NCBI GenBank assembly: GCA_001604385.1
Contig: LVBK01000020.1
Coordinates: forward strand, 62,001-126,000
Direction of reading: 5' to 3'
Length of the DNA: 64,000 bases
Source: Spirochaetales bacterium Spiro_09
Lineage (GTDB): Bacteria; Spirochaetota; Spirochaetia; Treponematales; Treponemataceae
Made by a program: the position numbers and the translations under genes. Below are positions 17,532-26,010 of this stretch, piece by piece. A model generated the notes under the pieces. The model ran no database searches. It was not told the origin of the DNA and saw only the letters and a list, made by a program, of their open reading frames with translations. The number at the start of each line of letters is the position of its first letter. Within the stretch, counting starts at the first letter, position 1.

Positions 17532-18535
17532 ATACTGGAGTGTAGTGTATTGGCGGACGTTTCGCAAAGCGCTTTCAGGAGGCCCGGCGGATATACGGCA
17601 AGATATATCCGGGACCGGCCCTCATGGGAAGAATAGTATGAAACATGGAGCGTCTTCCGGTGCACTGCCATGCCGGGGTAGCCGCAGTCACCGCCCGAGG
17701 GAAGTTCATGGATAACCGAGAGGGAGTCCCCTTTCATCAGACAAAGGGCAACCAGGGGTTTCCGCTTTTTCCAGATACGGGTCGCCGCAAGGAGCGTGCC
17801 GTCTTCCAGCACGATGAAATTGGGTCCGCCGATGCGTTGTCCGGAGGAAGCCCAGGTCCACCTGGTGTACGGCGGTTCGCTTGTCCCGATTCTGGCTGCG
17901 CCCCGGCCCGCCTCACGACGGACAAGCGCTATGGCGGTTGAACCCCTGAAGCGGATCACCGCTTCGTTGGGCAAACCGGGAACGCGCAATTCGCACAGGT
18001 CATGCCATTCGCGGCCGTCCGCGCTTTTCATCAGGTGAACGGTCCATCTTCTTTTTTCGGGAAGGCGGTAACTGATCCCGTACACTGCCTTTCCGTCCGT
18101 TTCAGGCCGCCACAACCAGTCTCCCTCGCTTCCCGCCTGCCAGCCCTCACTCCATTTCTGTCCGTCCTCCGATTCCCGAAACAGGGTATGGCGGCCAACG
18201 GGCACGCCCTTTACCAGGCGCGTCGCGCCGGTTACCAGAAGAATTTTTTTGGGCGAGAGGACAAGGAATTTCGGGTCGCGCAGATCAACCGACCGTTGCG
18301 AAATCAGGGCAACGCTCGTCCACTGGCGGCCATCCATGGAGCTGATTACCCGTATTTTACCCGGACAGAGGGCATGGGCCTTTGCTTCCCGAAACGTGCA
18401 AAACCACCGGTTTTTGAAGCGTACCAGATCGGTAAAGGCGCAGTGGGGTGCGCCGTCCCAGATCATCTGCAGTGTATAGTTAGCAGCGACGGGACTTTCG
18501 GCGACCATACCGTCAATGCCTGCCATATTCGGCAT
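17528..18535 (-). CDS. BNR/Asp-box sialidase-like beta-propeller protein
   Basis: Repeated Asp-box-like SxDGxxW (SSMDGRQW, SEDGQKW, SADGREW). Confidence 0.6.
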   Translation of the reverse strand: MPNMAGIDGMVAESPVAANYTLQMIWDGAPHCAFTDLVRFKNRWFCTFREAKAHALCPGKIRVISSMDGRQWTSVALISQRSVDLRDPKFLVLSPKKILLVTGATRLVKGVPVGRHTLFRESEDGQKWSEGWQAGSEGDWLWRPETDGKAVYGISYRLPEKRRWTVHLMKSADGREWHDLCELRVPGLPNEAVIRFRGSTAIALVRREAGRGAARIGTSEPPYTRWTWASSGQRIGGPNFIVLEDGTLLAATRIWKKRKPLVALCLMKGDSLSVIHELPSGGDCGYPGMAVHRKTLHVSYYSSHEGRSRIYLAVYPPGLLKALCETSANTLHSSM

Positions 18536-20660
18536 TGTGCCGGCTTCCTTTTTTCAATTGTTTTTCGCGGTACAGATCGGTATCCGCTTCTTCCATCATT
18601 TGTTCCAGACTCATGGTGCAATCGACACCGGAATAAAAATGGCCGATGCTTATAGCCAGCGTCCATTCCCTGCCGAGCTCGCGGTTTTTTTCGTCAAAGG
18701 CCTTGTCTATACGTGCCTTGATTGCCGGATAATTCGGCGGTTCGGCCTTGAGCACGAGGGCAGTGTATTCATCTCCGCCCAGGCGGGCCACGAGGTCAGA
18801 GTCCCGCAAGGTTTTCTTGAGTACCTGTCCGGCAGACAGGATGGCAAGGTCTCCGTCAGCGTGACCCCATTTGTCATTGATTATTTTCAGACCGTCAAGA
18901 TCGGCGTACAGTACATAAAAGGGGGTTTGCTGACGACGCAGATATTTTACCTGCTGTTCCGCCATGGCAAGAAAACCCCGTCGATTATAGAGATGGGTCA
19001 GTTCATCCTCGATGGACATGCGCTCAACCAGTGAAATTGCCTCTTTCAGCTTGTTCTCGGTTCGTTGTCTGATTGTGTTCTCGCTTTTGAGCCGTCTGTT
19101 CAGGCGCTGGATTTTCGCGATTGCCAGAATGTCCTTTGTAATGGCGATGCTGCTGATCCTGATCTGATCAAAGGCAGATACTTCCGGGATGCGCTCGTCG
19201 ATAAGCACGAAGCCATATGAGCGTTCGTCATCCAGTATCATGTTTGCTACAAGGGAGCCGGTGCCGCGGGGCGGAAACCAGGAGCCGCTTCCTGCCCTGT
19301 TGTGCGGATATGCGATATTGAATGAAAAAATGGCAGCAGCTCCGTTGTCTGTTTTGCCAAAGGAGCGGAATCGTAACAGGGCTGCCTTATTCGCACCGCA
19401 TACTTCGGCAATCTCGCTGCAGGTGGCAAGATGCTTTTCAATGCGAAGATCCTGTGCCAGTTCACCGTGAAGCCGTTCGAGCAGTATCCGCAGACTTTGT
19501 GTGTGCAGTATCGTTCTCCAATAGTCTGTATAGGTGCGGTGCCCGTATTCTTCCAGAAGATAGGCATAGAGCTCTACGGGCAGGGCTTCTCCGGTTCGGG
19601 TCAGGGTATGTTCGGATACCATGTGCAAGACCTGTTCAAGCTCGTGGCGCGACTTTTGATCCTTCATTATAGTGGTGACCATGGAAGCCCACCTGCGGAG
19701 CACTTCGGTTTTATCCGTCGTCAACACATCCTTTACCTCGCTGTAGAGCGCTGTAGCACCGTCAATCCGTTCGGGCATCCGCCGGGTAAAATCGACACAG
19801 CCGCAGGAATTGCGGATGCGTATCTGGGGCTGCCAGGGCGGGCTGACGGGGGCTTCATGGCCTTCAACAATGGAGGCAAGGTGTTTTGCGGCATGGTAGC
19901 CCAGGGTGTCAAAGGACTGGCTTGCGGTTGTAAACTGGTGTGAAACCGTGCGCGAAATCTGGTGGTCGTCATAGCCGGTTACCGCGATATCGAAGGGGAC
20001 ACTGATTCCCCGATCCGCGAGGGCATTGTAGACTCCGGCCGCCATCATGTCATTCGAACAGACAATTACCTGCGGGCGAATCTTTCGTTTTTCAATGAAC
20101 GTTACAGCCGCCTCATATCCGGAGGGAGCGTTGAAGTTACCCTCGAATTCCCTGCTCTCGTCCCGTTTGATTCCTGCCTCGTCAAGGGCCGCAAGGTAAA
20201 TTTCCTTGCGAAGCCAGGCTTCCCGGTTGCTCATGGGCCCGGACACGAAGGCAAAGTCGCGATACCCGTGATCATCAAGCAAGTGCTTCATGATAGTTCG
20301 CATGCCGCTGATGTTGTCGAAGGTAAAGGATGGTTCTCCGGCTACCGAGGGCCCTATCGACACAATCGGAAGCGATGATAATCTGTTGATGATCGCCAGT
20401 AATTCTTCATTCTGCCCGTTGTGGGCAAGGGTTGCGGAAACCAGGATAAGCCCGTCAAACTCAGCGGGCGATATCATTTCGAAGAACAGTTTTTTCAAAC
20501 TGTCTTCCGGATTTTTCGGGTTAAGATTTCCGACCCCGAAAAATACCGCTTCCATGCCCTTTTCGTCGAGCAGACGGTTGATGCCTGTTCGCACATCAAG
20601 CAAAAAATTGGAAAAGGCATAATCCATACAAACGGCGAAACGTTTTGGGCTGGCAGACAT
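18513..20660 (-). CDS. LacI/GalR-type periplasmic-binding-fold sensor (no HTH) fused to GGDEF diguanylate cyclase
   Basis: N-terminal LacI effector-domain fold (DHGYRDFAFVSGP, VIVCSNDMMAAGVYNAL, VTGYDD); C-terminal LGGDEY. Confidence 0.85.
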   Translation of the reverse strand: MSASPKRFAVCMDYAFSNFLLDVRTGINRLLDEKGMEAVFFGVGNLNPKNPEDSLKKLFFEMISPAEFDGLILVSATLAHNGQNEELLAIINRLSSLPIVSIGPSVAGEPSFTFDNISGMRTIMKHLLDDHGYRDFAFVSGPMSNREAWLRKEIYLAALDEAGIKRDESREFEGNFNAPSGYEAAVTFIEKRKIRPQVIVCSNDMMAAGVYNALADRGISVPFDIAVTGYDDHQISRTVSHQFTTASQSFDTLGYHAAKHLASIVEGHEAPVSPPWQPQIRIRNSCGCVDFTRRMPERIDGATALYSEVKDVLTTDKTEVLRRWASMVTTIMKDQKSRHELEQVLHMVSEHTLTRTGEALPVELYAYLLEEYGHRTYTDYWRTILHTQSLRILLERLHGELAQDLRIEKHLATCSEIAEVCGANKAALLRFRSFGKTDNGAAAIFSFNIAYPHNRAGSGSWFPPRGTGSLVANMILDDERSYGFVLIDERIPEVSAFDQIRISSIAITKDILAIAKIQRLNRRLKSENTIRQRTENKLKEAISLVERMSIEDELTHLYNRRGFLAMAEQQVKYLRRQQTPFYVLYADLDGLKIINDKWGHADGDLAILSAGQVLKKTLRDSDLVARLGGDEYTALVLKAEPPNYPAIKARIDKAFDEKNRELGREWTLAISIGHFYSGVDCTMSLEQMMEEADTDLYREKQLKKGSRHNAEYGRH

Positions 20661-20797
20661 GAAGCCTCCGATGAATGGTAACTTTACTAATTGGACAAGT
20701 CCGGGCGCTCGTTCCCTTTAACTGTAATAGGTGTATCGGCATTTCACAAGTACAACATGAATATGCCTCCCGGTTCGGGATTACCCGACAGCGCAAT

Positions 20798-20826
20798 TTG
20801 ACAAACGACCGTGGATGAATGATCCT
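20798..20826 (+). promoter_or_regulatory. Sigma70-like promoter, predicted leaderless
   Basis: TTGACA-N17-GATCCT, 6 nt before ATG at 20833; -10 weak. Confidence 0.35.
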
Positions 20827-20832
20827 TGAGTA

Positions 20833-23800
20833 ATGATCGATCTTGCGGGATATCGCGTTACCGAGCTGGTGCATACCGGCTCGGTGTCGACGGTTTACAG
20901 GGGTTTTCGTCTTGATGACGGTAAACCGGTTGTCATAAAAAAGTATGAGGGCGCGGAGGTGGAACGGGAGTATTCCGTCGTTCGCTCGCTCTCCGGCCCC
21001 GGTATTCCGAATCTGGTGTCCTTTGACCGCACCGACAACCGGTCTTTTCTCGTGTACGAGGATACCGGCGGTCTTGCCCTTGATACCGCCCGTTCCGCAG
21101 CGCAATTCGGTCCTGACAATCGTTGTGAAATTTCACTGTCACTTGTTGATATTATATTTTCAATTCATGAACAGGGATATCTGTATACCGCGTTCCATCC
21201 TTCCCGAATCATCTATTGTCCCGATACGGGCGTCATACATCTTGCCGGCCTCGGACACGCCGTATTGGCCGAAAGCATGAAGGTTCCCCTGACGGAACGT
21301 CCTTCCGGGCGTATCGAGTGCATTTCTCCCGAGCAAACAGGCCGGATCCAGAAGATCCCCGATATGCGAAGCGATCTGTATTCGCTGGGCTGTTGCCTTT
21401 ACTGGCTGTGGACCGGACACTATCCGTTTACGGGTGACACGCTCGAGATATTGTACAGTCACATTGCGCGCGTACCGCTTGCCCCCGCACTTGTGGAAGG
21501 AATTCCCGGCGAGCTTTCTGCCATCATCATGAAGCTGCTTTCGAAGCGCAGCGAGGATCGGTATCAGACTGCTGCGGGGTTGCGTTCAGATTTACAGTAT
21601 GCGCTCAGTACCAATCGGGGGGCTGTTTCCCCGGAGGTCTTCGTTGCGGGAGCCCAGGACAAGAATCCGTATTTGCTTCAGTCCTCCCATATATACGGCA
21701 GAAAGGACGAATTCGAGCGAATGACCAGGATCCTGTGCGCAAAGCGCAACACACCGGTGTGCGTACTGGTTTCCGGGGCCTCGGGAATCGGCAAAACAAG
21801 TCTTATCCAGGAGGCCGTTCGCCTCTGTGTGGAAGAGGGTGCGGTGCTGGTTACGGGTACTTTTTCCCTTCTGGAGAGAAATATCCCCTTCAGTATATTG
21901 TCTGCCGTTTTGAGCGACGTATACCGGGCTGTACTGCAAAAAGACGGAGAGAGTGAGCCGTTCAGAACCGAGCTTCTTGCTGCCCTTGATACAAATGCGG
22001 GTATTTTAACGCATCTGGTTCCGGACCTGGTTGCATTACTGGGGGAACACGAAGAGCCGCCCACACTTTTTCCGACTGAGGCATGGAAACGCCTCGTTCG
22101 GGTAGTCGGGGATTTTGTCCGTCTGTGTGCGGATCGCCTGCCGCTGGTAGTGTTTTTTCTGGATGACGTGCAATGGGCCGATATGTCTTCGATGGATTTG
22201 CTTGGTCAGCTGATTTTTTCGAAGGCATCGCCAAATATCCGCTTGATTCTTTCGTACCGTGACTGCGATATTATGTCGGGACACCCTGTCTCTCTTTTTC
22301 TGGAAGATATTCACAAAGGGGGCGGCTTTGGACCGGATATTCAGGAATTTGAAATTGGTCCGCTTCCGGAAACGGACGTGAATCTTCTGGTGGCCGGCAC
22401 TCTGCAGGTATCAAGCGAAATGGCGACAAGTCTTTCCCATTATATTTATACGAAGACCAAGGGTAATCCGTTTTTCAGTTTGCGGCTGTTACAATCCCTG
22501 TCGGAGAGAGGCTTGCTGACAAATGGCGGAAATCCGGGCGACTGGTCCTGGAAAATGGCAGAAATCGAGCGCGCTCCGGTGTCGGACGATGTGGTTGACT
22601 TTCTGGTCGATGAGATGGCTGCCCTGCCTGAGGCTGTTCAGAGTGTATTGAGCAAGGCCGCCTGTATTGGCCAGCGTTTTGACTTTCATGCCCTTTCGCA
22701 CTTTTGCGAACGCAGCGATGGCCTTCCCGGTATTGTCTGGTTGTTGCTCGAGCGGGGGTATATTCTTCCGCTGACTTCCGCATACCGGCGGCTTGATTCG
22801 GCAAAGACTGCCTATGCCGGAAGCGGCGTGGAAATGCTTTTCCGGTTTGCCCATGATCGCATTCATACCGCGGCCTATTCGCTGATGTCATCGCAAACCC
22901 GGGAACAAACGCACCGGCTGATCGGAATGAAGCTGCTTGCTTCCCGCGTTCGGTCAACACCCGGACAGATGCAAATATTCGAGCTGACAAATCAGTTGAA
23001 TCTTGCGGGCCAAACCATCTCGCTTTTTGATGATCGTCTGGAATTGATGCGTCTGAACACCGAGGCGGCCCGAAAAGCCGCTGAAAATACGGCCTATGAT
23101 GTGGCGTTGACCTACGTGGATCGCGCAATATCCCTTTTATCACCACAGGAGTGGGAAGATTATCCGTCGGATCTGTATTGTCTGCGAACCCTTCGTGTTG
23201 AATGTCTTTTTCACCGTCACGGGACGGAAGATGCGCTGAACGAGTGCTCTTTGCTGGTCACTCTGGCCGGCTCAAAGCTTGAGCAGGCTGACGTGTTCGC
23301 CCTTCGGGCAAAGATACTTGACCATGGAGGAGAACGCCGCGAGTTTATCATGGATGAACTGCGGAAAGCCCTTGCGCTCTTCGATGTATCGTTTCCCTAT
23401 GAGCCTGAGCGTCTTTCGGAGCTTGCCGCAGCGTCCCTGGTGCGTATGCGCGATCGTTTTCTGGAAATGGGTGAGTCGGCAACGAATATCATCACCTCCT
23501 TGCCGCTCATGAACAATCCGGAGAATGAGCGGGTCATGCGGCTTTTATATCAGGCCCTTCCGGTCGCTTTCCAGTATAATCAGGATCTCTATCTTTCAAT
23601 ACAGGCCCGGATGTTTTCCATTACCCTTGATTACGGAATCTGCGATGTTTCGTGCAAAAACCTGGTTGAGTGCGGCATGTCGCTGGGCAGTATTTTCGGT
23701 ATGTATCGGGAAGGTCATGCGTGCGGAAAAATCGCCTTCGATCTGATTGATCGCTACCGGTATCGCGAACAGAAGTCCGCCTGCTGTTTTATATTCGCAA

Positions 23801-25998
23801 CCTTCATTTCGCACTGGAGCGCCCCGTTTTCTGAAAGCCTTGAGTATTTTGATTTATCCATAAAGAGCGGACTTGAACTGGGGGACATTCAGCATGCCGC
23901 CTATGCCGCGACGCATCGCTTTAACCGTCTGGTATATACTTCCCTGCCGCTGAGCGAGGCCTCCCGTACACTGGAAGAATTGAAGGTCTTTCTTGAGTCG
24001 GTTCAGGGAAACTTGCTGTTGGTGTATGCCGAATATCTTCGCTATTTTATTGATCGCCTGACCGGCAGGGCGGATATTTCCCGTGAGTCCGATCTGGCCG
24101 CTGTCGCTGCCTCGGACGACAATGTGTTTTATCGCTGCATATTCGGACAGTTGAATGTGTTTTATTCGGTCGTCATGGGAGACCTTGAGGCCGCTGCCCA
24201 GTGGGTCGCGTATACCGAACCATTTTTGAATTCCGGTATCGGTATGTTTCCTCTGGCGGATCATGTGTTGTTCCGCTTGCTGACCGTACTCCGACAGGAG
24301 CGCGCGAAGAAAACAGAGCTTACTGAAGGTGAGCGAAAAATAGTCGAGACCTCGCTGGCTCAACTTGAGCTGTGGGCTGAAAACTCGAGCGAGAATTTTT
24401 ACCCGGTCTATTGGTTTGCGCTCGCGGAATATCGTGCTAGCGAGGGAAGGGCCCCTTCCGAGGTTCTGGAGGCATACCGCAAGGCGCTTGAGGGAATCCG
24501 TCCGGGCAGCTTTGAGTACATTCGGGCGATGGTGCTGGAAGGCGAGGGCTTGTACCGGAGTATGACAGGTGACGTCGCAGGTTTTCACTCATCCATACGA
24601 TCTTCCTGTGCCGCGTTTCGCCTGTGGGGAGCTACCGAGAAGGTGTCCCTCATGGAACGCCAGTATCCTTTCGTGCAGGATCGTCCGCTCATCCGGCTGT
24701 CACAGGGTGAGGTCTCCGAGGGCGGACCGATACTTTTTGAGCGGACCCTTTCCGCGGTACAGGTGCTTGCACGCGACTTGAAGCGGGATTCTGTCATTGC
24801 TGCCGCCTTGCGACTGGTGTGCGAGTTATTGGACATGGACCGGGGTGTTTTTCTTGCACCGATACCGGGCACCGCCCAATTTTCTGCGGTTGCCGGGTGC
24901 GAGCGGAATATGGAAGGATATGTCGTGGTACATGAGGGTGACACGCACGAAAGGTCGCGGATAGCGTGCAATCGTGATGTCGTCCGTCAGGTGCACAATT
25001 CGGGCGACCTCGTGTTGCTTCATTGCGCGTCTGAAGTACGATCCCGTTTTTCCCCGGTGACGGAGGGTCTCCCGGAAGCCTTGGTATGCGCTTCAGTGAA
25101 AAGCCAGAATCTGCAGTTCGGTGTGTTATATCTTGATTCGCTCCGGACCCGTGAGGGTTTTGATTCCGCGCTCAGGGCGTCTCTTGTGTGTATTCTTGAG
25201 CAGCTGGGTGTCTCTCTGGAACACGCGCACCGGTTTGACGATCTTGAGGGAAGACTCTGTTTGCGCAATGAGCAGGTAGCATCACTTCAACGCGAAAACA
25301 GCGAACTGTCGCTGGTTGATCCGATCACCGGATTATACAACCGCAGATACCTTGATGAGGTCGTCAAGGAAACCTGTGAAAAACATATGCAGGCGTATTC
25401 TTCCGTTCAGTGGTCCCGGGAAAAACGGCGGGGTTTTTTGGGCCGCTACGTCACGGGCGTCGTGCTGGTCCGTCTGGACTCCTGGTCGCGGGTTCATGCC
25501 GTGTATGGGCAAACCGCTTCCAGCCAGTTGATGTCCCGGTTCACGGACCAGTTGCGCGCACTCGTCAGAAAAAACGATGTCCTGATCAAATGGGGATCTG
25601 ACGATATTCTCGTATTGCTGACAAACGCGACCCGCCGGTTTATTCCCCGTTTTGTCGACAAAGTCCTGTCTGCCTGCGCCAACGGGGAAGTGGATCTGGG
25701 TGATAACCGGAAGTTCCGTCTTGACTGCAGCGTGGGCTCCTGTTCCTTCCCTTTGTACGCCGGACAATCGGACCGCTTTTCATTGGACTCGGCAATTACC
25801 CTTTGCTGTGTCGTACGCAATTCCATAAGCCGCCGCACCGGAAGCCAGGCCGCCTGCGCTACCGGCAGGCGTTTCCGCGATGACGGTATCTCCCTTGAGA
25901 GCTGGCTTGACCGACTTGAGGCCGACAGCGACTTTGACGACCGGTTTATTACCGTCGATTATCGTGGATCCTCCCGTGCCGTTTCCGGAAATGCCTGA
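20833..25998 (+). CDS. Giant signalling protein: Ser/Thr pseudokinase - AAA/STAND ATPase - helical repeats - GAF-like - degenerate GGDEF
   Basis: Kinase fold with HRD->TAF and DFG->GLG; Walker A SGASGIGKTS, Walker B VVFFLDDVQWAD; C-terminal DPITGLYNRRYL with WGSDDI instead of GGDEF. Confidence 0.88.
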   Translation: MIDLAGYRVTELVHTGSVSTVYRGFRLDDGKPVVIKKYEGAEVEREYSVVRSLSGPGIPNLVSFDRTDNRSFLVYEDTGGLALDTARSAAQFGPDNRCEISLSLVDIIFSIHEQGYLYTAFHPSRIIYCPDTGVIHLAGLGHAVLAESMKVPLTERPSGRIECISPEQTGRIQKIPDMRSDLYSLGCCLYWLWTGHYPFTGDTLEILYSHIARVPLAPALVEGIPGELSAIIMKLLSKRSEDRYQTAAGLRSDLQYALSTNRGAVSPEVFVAGAQDKNPYLLQSSHIYGRKDEFERMTRILCAKRNTPVCVLVSGASGIGKTSLIQEAVRLCVEEGAVLVTGTFSLLERNIPFSILSAVLSDVYRAVLQKDGESEPFRTELLAALDTNAGILTHLVPDLVALLGEHEEPPTLFPTEAWKRLVRVVGDFVRLCADRLPLVVFFLDDVQWADMSSMDLLGQLIFSKASPNIRLILSYRDCDIMSGHPVSLFLEDIHKGGGFGPDIQEFEIGPLPETDVNLLVAGTLQVSSEMATSLSHYIYTKTKGNPFFSLRLLQSLSERGLLTNGGNPGDWSWKMAEIERAPVSDDVVDFLVDEMAALPEAVQSVLSKAACIGQRFDFHALSHFCERSDGLPGIVWLLLERGYILPLTSAYRRLDSAKTAYAGSGVEMLFRFAHDRIHTAAYSLMSSQTREQTHRLIGMKLLASRVRSTPGQMQIFELTNQLNLAGQTISLFDDRLELMRLNTEAARKAAENTAYDVALTYVDRAISLLSPQEWEDYPSDLYCLRTLRVECLFHRHGTEDALNECSLLVTLAGSKLEQADVFALRAKILDHGGERREFIMDELRKALALFDVSFPYEPERLSELAAASLVRMRDRFLEMGESATNIITSLPLMNNPENERVMRLLYQALPVAFQYNQDLYLSIQARMFSITLDYGICDVSCKNLVECGMSLGSIFGMYREGHACGKIAFDLIDRYRYREQKSACCFIFATFISHWSAPFSESLEYFDLSIKSGLELGDIQHAAYAATHRFNRLVYTSLPLSEASRTLEELKVFLESVQGNLLLVYAEYLRYFIDRLTGRADISRESDLAAVAASDDNVFYRCIFGQLNVFYSVVMGDLEAAAQWVAYTEPFLNSGIGMFPLADHVLFRLLTVLRQERAKKTELTEGERKIVETSLAQLELWAENSSENFYPVYWFALAEYRASEGRAPSEVLEAYRKALEGIRPGSFEYIRAMVLEGEGLYRSMTGDVAGFHSSIRSSCAAFRLWGATEKVSLMERQYPFVQDRPLIRLSQGEVSEGGPILFERTLSAVQVLARDLKRDSVIAAALRLVCELLDMDRGVFLAPIPGTAQFSAVAGCERNMEGYVVVHEGDTHERSRIACNRDVVRQVHNSGDLVLLHCASEVRSRFSPVTEGLPEALVCASVKSQNLQFGVLYLDSLRTREGFDSALRASLVCILEQLGVSLEHAHRFDDLEGRLCLRNEQVASLQRENSELSLVDPITGLYNRRYLDEVVKETCEKHMQAYSSVQWSREKRRGFLGRYVTGVVLVRLDSWSRVHAVYGQTASSQLMSRFTDQLRALVRKNDVLIKWGSDDILVLLTNATRRFIPRFVDKVLSACANGEVDLGDNRKFRLDCSVGSCSFPLYAGQSDRFSLDSAITLCCVVRNSISRRTGSQAACATGRRFRDDGISLESWLDRLEADSDFDDRFITVDYRGSSRAVSGNA

Positions 25999-26010
25999 GG
26001 GAAGATAATC

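Noticed and set aside
20833-21650. Annotating the N-terminus of the 1721-aa protein as an active Ser/Thr kinase
   Set aside because: HRD and DFG motifs are both lost (TAF and GLG), so pseudokinase is the supported call.
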